A DNA stretch of 64,000 bases from Victivallales bacterium. Lineage in GTDB: Bacteria > Verrucomicrobiota > Lentisphaeria > Oligosphaerales > Oligosphaeraceae. Each line of letters opens with the position of its first letter. Positions within the stretch are counted from its first letter, which is position 1. The notes under the pieces are model-generated. The model did no database searches, was not told where the DNA came from, and was given only the letters and a program-made list of their open reading frames with translations. Positions 35,182 to 43,251 of this stretch are shown piece by piece. The position numbers and the translations under genes are program-made. The DNA lies in assembly GCA_017554445.1 (NCBI GenBank), contig JAFZIJ010000063.1, forward strand, positions 1-64,000, given 5' to 3'.

Positions 35182-36053
35182 AGCGTCATCTCCAATGAAT
35201 CGCAGCAGGCGATATGGAGCGGCGCATGCTTGCGGCCTTTCTTGTAATCCGGGGCCAGTTTGGCGGCCATGTAGAGGCGATGGTCCTGCGGGCAGATCCA
35301 AGCGGAGGCCGTGATGGTTCGCACACCGTGGATCCAGTCCACGAGAACCGTCGGTTTCCGTTTGGCGACCAGCGAATAGACTTGATGTTCGTTTTCCGTC
35401 CGCGCAGATTGGCTGGTGACTTCGTATTCCTTCGGAACTTGTTTGGCAAGCCATTGATCCACAGGAATATCAAGCCATTCTGACACCATTCCGCGACGAG
35501 CGATGGTTTCGATTTCCTTTCTGTCCGTGCTTCTGAACATGAACTGCGTCTTGGCGGGTTCGGCGATGAGTTCGTGAAGGTAGTGGTCATCCTTCACATC
35601 GAAATCAAGGCCGAAGGCCCTCCAATGCTGTTGCGAATCTTCCTGATAGGGCGCTACGAAGATGGAATCCAGCACTTTGCCTTCGAAGGCGGGGCTGTAT
35701 TTCTCTCCGTTGGGCCAGAGGAACACGATCTCGAGCATCAGACTTCTGGACGGAAAATAGTTGACATATCTGGAGATGAAGTTGTCCGCCTCTTGGGCGG
35801 AAACTCCCTTCCATGGGAGATGCACGGCTAGTTTCGCGTCTTTCGTTCCTTCCTCCGCGAGCCTTGATTTGTAATCGGAGGCCATCCGATCCAAATCTGG
35901 CGGGGCGGAGACGGTTGACCAATCCAGTTCGAGCCTGAACTGATAGCGATCCGCGAATGCGATTTTCCCGTTGTCTGAACTTTTTGAGAACTGCAGGAGC
36001 TCCCATTCGTCAGGCAATTCCAGGTTGATGGCATTCCAGGCGATTGCTTTCAT
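35178..36053 (-). CDS. hypothetical protein, first gene of the FtsX/PqqD cluster
   Basis: 291 aa, no signal peptide and no membrane segment. It begins MKAIAWNAINLELPDEWELLQF, a beta-rich start that recalls small lipid- or protein-binding folds of the DcrB/PsbP type (PDEW followed by alternating strands). The middle has LMLEIVFLWPNGEKYSP and the end SAWICPQDHRLYMAAKLA. I do not recognise the family. The stop overlaps the GTG of the PqqD-like gene, so both are probably made together. The start has no good Shine-Dalgarno sequence. The C-terminal part is rich in Cys and His and could bind a metal. Confidence 0.75.
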   Translation of the reverse strand: MKAIAWNAINLELPDEWELLQFSKSSDNGKIAFADRYQFRLELDWSTVSAPPDLDRMASDYKSRLAEEGTKDAKLAVHLPWKGVSAQEADNFISRYVNYFPSRSLMLEIVFLWPNGEKYSPAFEGKVLDSIFVAPYQEDSQQHWRAFGLDFDVKDDHYLHELIAEPAKTQFMFRSTDRKEIETIARRGMVSEWLDIPVDQWLAKQVPKEYEVTSQSARTENEHQVYSLVAKRKPTVLVDWIHGVRTITASAWICPQDHRLYMAAKLAPDYKKGRKHAPLHIACCDSLEMTL

Positions 36054-36288
36054 TTCAAAAACGGACTAAAATGGACAAGGCATGACAAAAACAGAAAACT
36101 CAGGCACTGGGGCGTCCCGTGTCTGAAAATATTTTCTGAAATTAGTCAAAATTAGCATTAAAAGCCAAAAAATCAAGGAGAGACATTTACATAATAGTAA
36201 AAAAAGAGCAATGAAAAAAATAGACGTTCATGAAAAAGTGACGGACGGCGGCATCCGTCCGTCACTTTGATGGATGGAAGAGTGTTTG
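36054..36288. other. intergenic region with promoter-like sequence and murJ terminator
   Basis: 235 bp between the murJ-like gene and the FtsX cluster. Besides the terminator at 36235-36268 it is AT-rich. On the minus strand TTGACT (around 36150) followed by AT-rich sequence could be part of the cluster promoter. A weak imperfect hairpin (CACTGGGG/TCCCGTG) lies near 36104-36124. No gene is seen. Confidence 0.4.
36235..36268 (-). terminator. rho-independent terminator after murJ-like gene
   Basis: A perfect 14-bp stem (AAAGTGACGGACGG with its complement) and a 6-nt loop are followed on the minus strand by TTTTTC. It lies 20 nt after the stop at 36289. Confidence 0.9.
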
Positions 36289-38160
36289 TCAGGCGGCTTT
36301 TTTCTTCAGTTTGGCGAATGCTTTTCCAAGAGTCCATTCGAGCATTTGCTTGGACTCTTGGAGCTTCAGAAGGAATGAACCGATGATGAAGGCGATGGCG
36401 GCGGCCGCCATGGTGGCCGCGATGCGGATGGCGATGCGGATGCGACTGATGTTGGAGAAGAGCTTCGCCTTTTTGGGCTTCGGCTGGGTCGCTTCTTCAA
36501 CGACTGCGGACGAATTATCCGTCGCAGGAAGAACTTTCTCTTCGATGGCGGCTTCCGTGTGGGCTTCCGCTTGCAACTGAACGGCTTTCATCGTCTTGGC
36601 AAGACCGTCCGGAACGATTTTCTCACAGAGGCGGGAGGCTCCGAAGGCGAAGGCCCCGACCAACGCCGTCAATACGACAAGTTTGGGCAGGAAGACGAAG
36701 AGGTCTTTGGCGGGGAAGATCGGCGTGGAACGACGCAGGTTGATGATGAGCATGATGCTCTTCAGGAATTTCGCAATGACAAAGCCGAGCGCGACGGTCA
36801 TCAGAGCGCCTTTTGGCGAGACGCCGATGTGGACGATGAAAACGTAACTGATGATGACAGAAATGAAACTTGTGCTCAGACCGATGGCCGTAACGGCGAT
36901 GGTTTTCCGTTCTGCGAAAGAACCTTGCATCAGGACGCTTTCGATGGCGGCGGCGGGCAGGACGAAGCAGTAGCAGATGGTGGAGATGCCGCCGAGAGCA
37001 GCGACCTGCACGTTCGTTTCGCCGCCTTGGAAGATCAACACTGTCAATGGAATACCGATGATGGCGAGCGTGACGGCGGCGGGAACGAAGATGGAGAGGA
37101 GCATCTTGCAGCAGTTGCTGATGACTTCGCCTAGTTTCTTCTTGTCGTCGCTGTTGGCGAGATCGCAAAGGAACGGGAAGAGGGCAATTTGGAGGGCGTA
37201 CGGCACCATCCACTGGATGGTGGCGAAGAGCTTGCGGCCTAAGTCGTTGGCTTTCAGGACATCCTGTTGATTTTCGATATAGCCGCCAGTCAGGATGTAG
37301 ATGTTGTTGAAGATGTCGCGGACTTTCGCGAAGACGACGCCCGCGATCAGCGGCAGCATGAGCAGCAGCATGGTGCGGAAGGCGGGATTCTTCCAATTGA
37401 AACTAGGGCGGGCGTATTTCAGTTTCGGGAAGAGCGCAAGCAGATGGGTGGCGACTTTCGCGACTGCACCGACGAGAATGGCAAAGAAGAGTGCCTTCAC
37501 GCCCATGTGGAGGAAAGCGCCGACGATGAGGCCGATGATGCAGCAGATTTTCGTCGATGCGTCACCGAATGCGGCCAGGAAGAATTTCTTGTAACCGTTT
37601 AGCATGACGTAGGTTGTCGTGCCAAGCGAGAGGAAAAGGAGGGCGGGGGCGATGATGGGGAGGCCGAGACGGAGGCAACGGTAGATTTGGTAGCTGTCGA
37701 GAAGTTTCTTGTAGGCGATGAATTCGGCGGCTGTTTCAGGCGTGCCGACTGGCGGTGGAACTGGTTCCAATACAGGCGGTTTCAACTGCGTGAAGACGGA
37801 AATGTAGAAATCTGGAAAGCACATGATCGTTGCGCAGATGATAATGAGAATGATGGATTGGAAACTAACGGTAACGTTCGCCAGATCCCATGCGGCTTTT
37901 TCATCTTTATCCTTCATTTCCTTTGTGAAGGTCGTCATGAGCGTGGGGCGGATCAGCTCTTCGCCACTGAGGAAGAGTTCGTTGATGATGCCGCCCATGG
38001 CAATGACGATGATGGCGCTGTATTCGGCGGAAGAGAGGAAGTGCGTCGCGCATTTCGTGTAGATGAGTCCTGTGAATTTCAGGAGGATGTTCGCGATGCC
38101 GACGATGACGGAGGCCTTGATGATTTTGTCCGCTAATGATTTTTGTGGTTTGGGTGGCAT
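36289..38160 (-). CDS. MurJ/MviN-like lipid flippase or polysaccharide exporter
   Basis: 623 aa from the ATG at 38160 (MPPKPQKSLADKIIKASVI). Longer in-frame starts would overlap the glycosyltransferase gene. About 14 membrane helices of the MOP superfamily are visible (ASVIVGIANILLKFTGLIY, VVFAKVRDIFNNIYILTGG, LPAAAIESVLMQGSFAERKT). It is longer than MurJ (about 510 aa), with a charged Pro/Lys insert near the C-terminus (VEEATQPKPKKAKLF) before a last helix. It follows a GT4 glycosyltransferase, so it may flip lipid II or a lipid-linked envelope glycan. Confidence 0.8.
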   Translation of the reverse strand: MPPKPQKSLADKIIKASVIVGIANILLKFTGLIYTKCATHFLSSAEYSAIIVIAMGGIINELFLSGEELIRPTLMTTFTKEMKDKDEKAAWDLANVTVSFQSIILIIICATIMCFPDFYISVFTQLKPPVLEPVPPPVGTPETAAEFIAYKKLLDSYQIYRCLRLGLPIIAPALLFLSLGTTTYVMLNGYKKFFLAAFGDASTKICCIIGLIVGAFLHMGVKALFFAILVGAVAKVATHLLALFPKLKYARPSFNWKNPAFRTMLLLMLPLIAGVVFAKVRDIFNNIYILTGGYIENQQDVLKANDLGRKLFATIQWMVPYALQIALFPFLCDLANSDDKKKLGEVISNCCKMLLSIFVPAAVTLAIIGIPLTVLIFQGGETNVQVAALGGISTICYCFVLPAAAIESVLMQGSFAERKTIAVTAIGLSTSFISVIISYVFIVHIGVSPKGALMTVALGFVIAKFLKSIMLIINLRRSTPIFPAKDLFVFLPKLVVLTALVGAFAFGASRLCEKIVPDGLAKTMKAVQLQAEAHTEAAIEEKVLPATDNSSAVVEEATQPKPKKAKLFSNISRIRIAIRIAATMAAAAIAFIIGSFLLKLQESKQMLEWTLGKAFAKLKKKAA

Positions 38161-38239
38161 GGCTTTGCTGTTGGTTTTATGAAATAATGGATATGATTTA
38201 CGATAATGGCAAACATTGTTGATAACGGACGAATCCGCC

Positions 38240-39400
38240 CTAAAGTTTGCCGTCGATAAAAAGTTTGGCGCGGTTGCGTGCAAGTTTTCTGGCGTCGAAG
38301 TCGCTTTCAATCAATTTGCGGGCGTTTGGGATTCGTCGTTGCCGTTCTTCGAACGGTGTGGACGCAAACGTTGTCAATGTGTTTGCCAACTGTAATGGAG
38401 ATAGAAAATCGATCATCCAGCCTTTGTCGTTTGACAAGGCTTCGGCGATTCCGCCCACAGGGGTGGCGATGACGGGCAGGCCGACGGCCATCGCTTCCAG
38501 AACGGTGTTCGGGATGCCGTCGCGGTCGCCGTTCGGGGCGACGACGGACGGTGCGCATAAGCAGGATGATTGGCGGAGGATGGCGCGGACGTTTTCCGGC
38601 GGCTGGACACCATGCCAGTGGATGAACTCTACAACCTGCTGTTGGTTGGCAAGTTCTTTTAGTTCATCTTCAAGTGGTCCAGAACCAACGATTTCCAGAG
38701 AAAATTCGATGCCGCTCACTTTTAAATAATGCAGGGCGCGAATCAAAATGTCCAGACCTTTTTTGGGAACAAGACGGCCGACGAAAGCGATCTTGCAGAT
38801 CGGTTTTGGCGGCTGGCAGTCGTCGAACGTCCATTTTTGAAGGTCGATGCCATGGTGAATGACGGCGATTTTGGATTTCAGCGACGGATTAGTGGCGATG
38901 AGAGCGTCTGCCGCCGCTTGGTTGCAGGCTGTGATGAAGCGCGCATCGCCGAAAATCGTGGCGGCTGGATATTTTGCGCAATGGACGTCAAATGCATGGA
39001 TGCCAACACTATACGAAATATTAAGACGTTTTGCGGCTTGTGCGGCAAGCAGGGCGGGAAGATCTGCGAATTCCGCATGGATATGCTTGATGCCCAATTG
39101 CTTAAGTCGTTCGACAAGCGTATCAAGTAGTTTGCGGTGCTTCAGCAACGAAATCCATGCACGGAGTTGTTTGGGAAGAAAATTGATTCGTTTTGCTGAT
39201 GATGATTGGACAGAAACTGACGGAACTTTTGTTTTTTGAAGAACTTCCGCTTTGGGCCAATCCGCCTGCGGCTCGCAGTCGCCTGAAAACAGCGAAATTG
39301 CGTGAATGGGAAGGCCTTGTTCAAGGAGAAGCGCAAGATCCTGCCGCAGAAAAGTCTCGCTCCATTTAGGGAATGATGAATAGAGGAAGGCGATGGTCAT
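38240..39400 (-). CDS. GT4-family glycosyltransferase
   Basis: 386 aa with the GT-B fold. The N-terminal domain holds HIHAEFADLPALLAAQAAKRLN and the C-terminal donor-binding part holds IAFVGRLVPKKGLDILI, LEIVGSGPLEDELKELA and the EX7E-type region DGIPNTVLEAMAVGLPVIATPVGGIAEAL. It transfers a sugar from a nucleotide donor to an unknown acceptor, probably for envelope polysaccharide. It is followed by the MurJ-like gene 79 nt downstream and preceded by the candidate promoter at 39415-39436. Confidence 0.92.
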   Translation of the reverse strand: MTIAFLYSSFPKWSETFLRQDLALLLEQGLPIHAISLFSGDCEPQADWPKAEVLQKTKVPSVSVQSSSAKRINFLPKQLRAWISLLKHRKLLDTLVERLKQLGIKHIHAEFADLPALLAAQAAKRLNISYSVGIHAFDVHCAKYPAATIFGDARFITACNQAAADALIATNPSLKSKIAVIHHGIDLQKWTFDDCQPPKPICKIAFVGRLVPKKGLDILIRALHYLKVSGIEFSLEIVGSGPLEDELKELANQQQVVEFIHWHGVQPPENVRAILRQSSCLCAPSVVAPNGDRDGIPNTVLEAMAVGLPVIATPVGGIAEALSNDKGWMIDFLSPLQLANTLTTFASTPFEERQRRIPNARKLIESDFDARKLARNRAKLFIDGKL

Positions 39401-39414
39401 GGCATGGCGTCGCG

Positions 39415-39436
39415 CTATTATATAATAAGGTAAAAG
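39415..39436 (-). promoter_or_regulatory. candidate promoter of the glycosyltransferase-murJ unit
   Basis: The minus strand reads CTTTTACCTTATTATATAAT, ending in the perfect palindrome CTATTATATAATAG, 15-36 nt before the ATG. TTGCAA lies 17 nt before ATTATA and could be the -35 element. It matches the elements at 14018 and 23581. Confidence 0.45.
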
Positions 39437-39449
39437 AATGTCTTTGCAA

Positions 39450-39481
39450 AAACGCCTGACGCGGCATGGCGTCAGGCGTTT
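39450..39481 (-). terminator. rho-independent terminator of the metK-pfkB-ahcY operon
   Basis: A perfect 13-bp stem (AAACGCCTGACGC and its complement) with a 6-nt loop starts 10 nt after the ahcY stop. The end of the stem runs into TTTTTGC on the minus strand. Confidence 0.85.
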
Positions 39482-39491
39482 GGACGGCTTA

Positions 39492-40901
39492 TCAATATCT
39501 GTAATAGTCTGGCTTGTAGGGGCCTTCGACGGGAACGCCGATGTAGTCGGCCTGCTTCTGCGTCAAAACGGTCAGTTTGACGCCAAGCTTGGCGAGATGG
39601 AGCCGCGCGACTTCTTCGTCAAGTTTCTTGTCAATGCAATAAACGCCGACGGGAAGGTTTTCTGACGCAAGTTTCAGTTGCGCAAGGACTTGGTTCGTAA
39701 ATGAACAACTCATGACGAATGACGGATGGCCTGTGGCGCAACCGAGATTGACGAGACGTCCGCCCGCAAGAAGGATGATGCAGTGGCCATCAGGGAAGAT
39801 GTATTTGTCAACTTGCGGTTTGATGTTTTTAATCTTAATGCCCGGATAGGCGTTCAGTTCGGCAACTTTGATTTCGTTATCGAAATGGCCGATGTTACAG
39901 ACGATGGCGTGATCTTTCATCACGGCCATGTGTTTGGCTTCGACGATGTCGCAGTTGCCCGTGCCTGTGACGACAAGATCCACTTTGTTTGCTACATCTT
40001 CCAGCAGAACGACTTCCAATCCAGCCATAGCGGCCTGCAACGCGCAGATTGGATCTGCTTCCGTCACGACGACGTGGGCCCCAAGCCCGCGAAGAGCTTC
40101 AACGCAGCCTTTACCGACATCACCGTAGCCGCAGACGAGGCAGAGCTTGCCGGCGATCATGACGTCCGTTGCGCGTTTGATGCCATCGATAAGCGATTCA
40201 CGGATACCGTAGAGATTGTCGAATTTCGATTTTGTGACGGAATCGTTGACGTTAATGGCTGGTACGAGCAGTTTTCCAGCGGCGAACCGCTGGTAGAGGC
40301 GATGGACGCCCGTCGTGGTTTCTTCGGAGATTCCTTTAAGGTCTTTCAGAAGCGTCGTCCATTTGTTCGGTTCCGTCTTCAACGTCTGCTGGAGGTTGAG
40401 AAGGAGTTCGCGATAGTCTTCGGAGGCGTCCGACGGAATGTCGAGAACTTTAGGATCCTTTTCGGCCTCGACGCCGAGATGGATCATGAGCGTCGCGTCA
40501 CCACCGTCGTCCACGATAAGATTCGGGCCTTTGCCGCCGGGGAAACTCATGGCCTTGTTCGTGCATTCCCAATAGTCCTTAAGTGTCTCGCCTTTCCATG
40601 CATAGACATTGACACCGCGGGAGGCGACGGCCGCGGCGGCCGTGTCGCGCGTGGAATAGATGTTGCAGGAGCACCATCTGACTTCCGCTCCAAGAGCGGT
40701 CAGCGTTTCGATGAGCACGGCGGTTTCCGTCGTCATGTGGAGGGAGCCCATGATGCGCAGGCCTTTGAACGGTTGCTGCGGCCCGTATTTTTCGCGAACG
40801 GCCATAAGACCGGGCATTTCCTTTTCGGCGAGAATGATTTCCTCACGTCCAAGCTCTGCGAGCGACGGATCCGCAATCCACTGTTGTTCTGTTTTGATCA
40901 T
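39492..40901 (-). CDS. ahcY: adenosylhomocysteinase
   Basis: 469 aa. The NAD-binding motif [11 protein letters not shown] and the family C-terminus YKPDYYRY are present, with the substrate-site regions [16 protein letters not shown] and [17 protein letters not shown]. It splits S-adenosylhomocysteine into homocysteine and adenosine. It is the last gene of a three-gene methyl-cycle operon: metK makes SAM, AhcY removes SAH, and the PfkB-type kinase between them could remove adenosine. It is 15 nt after the kinase gene. Confidence 0.97.
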   Translation of the reverse strand: MIKTEQQWIADPSLAELGREEIILAEKEMPGLMAVREKYGPQQPFKGLRIMGSLHMTTETAVLIETLTALGAEVRWCSCNIYSTRDTAAAAVASRGVNVYAWKGETLKDYWECTNKAMSFPGGKGPNLIVDDGGDATLMIHLGVEAEKDPKVLDIPSDASEDYRELLLNLQQTLKTEPNKWTTLLKDLKGISEETTTGVHRLYQRFAAGKLLVPAINVNDSVTKSKFDNLYGIRESLIDGIKRATDVMIAGKLCLVCGYGDVGKGCVEALRGLGAHVVVTEADPICALQAAMAGLEVVLLEDVANKVDLVVTGTGNCDIVEAKHMAVMKDHAIVCNIGHFDNEIKVAELNAYPGIKIKNIKPQVDKYIFPDGHCIILLAGGRLVNLGCATGHPSFVMSCSFTNQVLAQLKLASENLPVGVYCIDKKLDEEVARLHLAKLGVKLTVLTQKQADYIGVPVEGPYKPDYYRY

Positions 40902-40916
40902 GAGCGTTATCCTGTT

Positions 40917-41906
40917 TTATGACAATGTGTTATAATATTCTTTTAGGGACTGCCACGTGGCGTCTGGCAGGCGGGCTCCTGCGACTTGCACGATTTCCGC
41001 GCTTACCTTCGCGCCAAGCTTTCCGGCCGCTTCGAGCGACTTGCCGTCAAGCCATGCATGGAAAAATCCGGCCGCCCATGAATCGCCCGCACCCGTCGTG
41101 TCAATGGCTTTTGCTTTGACGGCATCGATGTAGATAGCGTCGCGATGCTGTTCTTTGATGACGGCTCCGCGCGCACCAAGCTTCATGATGGCGATTGGGC
41201 AGAGGTCGGAAAGTGCTTTCAGTGCAGCACTTTCGTCTGTTGTTCCGGCGAATGCGGCGGCTTCCATTTCATTGGCGAAAATGGCGGTGACGTATTCTTT
41301 CATGAGCTCCGGCAGGATGTCCATGTTTTTCTGGACGATTTCGGGAGAGTTCAAATCAATGCAGACTTTCAGACCTGCCTGTTTGGCGAGTTCGATGACG
41401 CGGATGGCGACGTCGCGGTAGAGGAAGGTGTAGCCTTCCATGAGAAGATGCGAATGACCTTGGAATTGAGCAAGTTGCAAATCATCTGGCGTGATATCCT
41501 CGTTGGCGCCGAGATAGGTGCGCATCGTGCGTTCGGAGTCCGGCGTGATGAGAGAGAGGCATTTCCCCGTGTGCAGTTTCGTCGAGACAAGAAAGCCTTC
41601 CGTTCCAACGCCGTCTTGCTGGATGCTGGCGGTGTAATCCCTTCCAGGCTGGTCATTTCCGACGACGGCAATCAGCGAGGCGCGGCCCCCGAGTCGCGCC
41701 ATTCCGACGGCTGTGTTGGCGGCCGCGCCGCCTGGAATACATGTTGGAACGCAAGGAAGACGTTGGAGAAGCTCCTCCATTTCGTCGTCGCTGATTTGTC
41801 GCGTTCCGCCTTTCAGGCCGGGCACGGTCTTGAGGAAATCATCGCTGACGAAAGCGACCATATCGACAAGAGCGGACGTATATCCCAGCAGGGAAGGGAC
41901 TTGCAT
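40917..41906 (-). CDS. PfkB-family carbohydrate kinase, probably adenosine kinase
   Basis: 329 aa. The two PfkB signatures are visible: GGAAANTAVGMARLGG near the N-terminus and DTTGAGDSWAAGFFHAWL near the C-terminus with the catalytic Asp. Its position between metK (2 nt) and ahcY (15 nt) suggests it phosphorylates the adenosine released by AhcY, which pulls the reversible SAH hydrolysis forward. The sequence alone does not exclude a sugar substrate. Confidence 0.85.
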   Translation of the reverse strand: MQVPSLLGYTSALVDMVAFVSDDFLKTVPGLKGGTRQISDDEMEELLQRLPCVPTCIPGGAAANTAVGMARLGGRASLIAVVGNDQPGRDYTASIQQDGVGTEGFLVSTKLHTGKCLSLITPDSERTMRTYLGANEDITPDDLQLAQFQGHSHLLMEGYTFLYRDVAIRVIELAKQAGLKVCIDLNSPEIVQKNMDILPELMKEYVTAIFANEMEAAAFAGTTDESAALKALSDLCPIAIMKLGARGAVIKEQHRDAIYIDAVKAKAIDTTGAGDSWAAGFFHAWLDGKSLEAAGKLGAKVSAEIVQVAGARLPDATWQSLKEYYNTLS

Positions 41907-41908
41907 AT

Positions 41909-43099
41909 TTATCTCCCCAGAAGGGCGGCTTTGATGGCTTCGACTTTGTCAAGCTTTTCCCATGGGAAGATGGTGCGACCGAAATGTCCGTAGGAAGCGG
42001 ATTGCAGGTAGCTCCAGTCTTTCGGCGTCTTGAGGCCGAGCATGGCGATGATTTTCGCCGGACGGAAATCGAACAACTGCCCGGAGAGCAGGAAGTCAAC
42101 GATTTTGGCATCTGGAACGATTCCCGTGCCGAAGGTGTTGACGTTGAGCGACAGCGGCTGGGCCTGTCCGATGACGTAGGCGACTTGAATTTCGCAGACG
42201 GAGGCGATTCCCGCGGCGACAAGATTCTTGGCGACATAGCGCGCCATGTAAGTCGCTGAACGATCGACCTTTGACGGGTCTTTCCCAGAGAATGCGCCGC
42301 CCCCATGACGTCCCATGCCGCCGTATGAATCGACGATGATCTTGCGGCCCGTAAGGCCCGTGTCTCCAGCGGGACCGCCGAGAACGAAACGGCCTGTCTG
42401 ATTGATGTAGAACTTCACGTCAGGCGACGCGTCAAGATACTGCTTTGGAATGACTTTGTTAACGACTTGATGCGCAAGCGCTTCCAAATCTTTGATATTC
42501 ATGTCCGGCGTATGCTGATGCGAGACGACGATGCTCTTGATGGCGACTGGCTTACCGCCATCATAAAGGAAGGAAATCTGCGTCTTGGCGTCCGGACGGA
42601 GGAACGGATAGTTGCCCGTGTGGCGGAGGCGTGCAAACTCCTCCATGATGCGATGGCAGTAGTAAATTGGTGCGGGCATAAACGCGTCGGTTTCACTGCA
42701 TGCGAAACCGAACATCATGCCTTGGTCGCCAGCACCCTGTTCATGGGAGAGGCTTGTGGCGGCATTGACGCCCTGCGCGATGTCTGGCGACTGCTGATGG
42801 ATTTTGACGATGACTTCCGCGTCATGCGCGTTGAAGCCAAGATCGTCGTTGTCGTAACCGATGTCGGCGGCGACTTTGCGGGCGATTTTTTCGAATTCGA
42901 CGTTTGCTTTTGTGGTAATCTCGCCCGAAAGGACGATAAGATTGGTTGTCGCGAGCGTTTCGCAGGCGACGCGGGATTCCGGATCCTGCGCGAGCAGGGC
43001 GTCCAGAATGGCGTCGGAAATCTGGTCGCAGACTTTGTCCGGATGGCCTTCGGAAACGGATTCAGATGTAAAGACGTGACGCGTCTTGACAGTTGACAT
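41909..43099 (-). CDS. metK: S-adenosylmethionine synthetase
   Basis: 396 aa with the family signatures: SVSEGHPDKVCDQISDA at the N-terminus, GAGDQGMMFGFAC and GGGAFSGKDPSKVDRSA. It makes SAM from methionine and ATP. First gene of the metK-kinase-ahcY operon. The 150-nt leader can fold into a multi-stem structure (43140-43197). Confidence 0.98.
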   Translation of the reverse strand: MSTVKTRHVFTSESVSEGHPDKVCDQISDAILDALLAQDPESRVACETLATTNLIVLSGEITTKANVEFEKIARKVAADIGYDNDDLGFNAHDAEVIVKIHQQSPDIAQGVNAATSLSHEQGAGDQGMMFGFACSETDAFMPAPIYYCHRIMEEFARLRHTGNYPFLRPDAKTQISFLYDGGKPVAIKSIVVSHQHTPDMNIKDLEALAHQVVNKVIPKQYLDASPDVKFYINQTGRFVLGGPAGDTGLTGRKIIVDSYGGMGRHGGGAFSGKDPSKVDRSATYMARYVAKNLVAAGIASVCEIQVAYVIGQAQPLSLNVNTFGTGIVPDAKIVDFLLSGQLFDFRPAKIIAMLGLKTPKDWSYLQSASYGHFGRTIFPWEKLDKVEAIKAALLGR

Positions 43100-43139
43100 G
43101 ATGGACTCCGATGTTTGGTTGATGAGTTTTTATACGGAT

Positions 43140-43197
43140 TACTAAGGCTTCCCAGTAGCATCCCATGAGGATGTGATGCATGCCTCATTCAGTAGTA
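43140..43197 (-). promoter_or_regulatory. foldable leader upstream of metK (candidate structured RNA)
   Basis: On the minus strand an outer stem TACTA/TAGTA, a second stem AGGC/GCCT and an inner hairpin CATCC-TCATG-GGATG nest in 58 nt, ending 41 nt before the metK ATG. The inner loops contain CTACTG and its relative CAGTAG-like bases that might pair further. I see no SAM-I core and no kink-turn. It could be an unrecognised SAM- or SAH-responsive element, or an ordinary fold. Confidence 0.35.
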
Positions 43198-43251
43198 CGT
43201 TTGATAATGAATTAAACTTTCAGACAGAAGTGTTTTTTCTGTGTGAACGGG

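Noticed and set aside
34786..35454. 222-aa version of the PqqD-like protein
   Set aside because: The first 90 residues are out-of-frame translation of the upstream gene; the GTG at 35181 overlaps its stop and gives a normal PqqD-sized product.
43100..43251. SAM-I riboswitch before metK
   Set aside because: The conserved SAM-I core and kink-turn are not found; only a general fold of unknown class remains.
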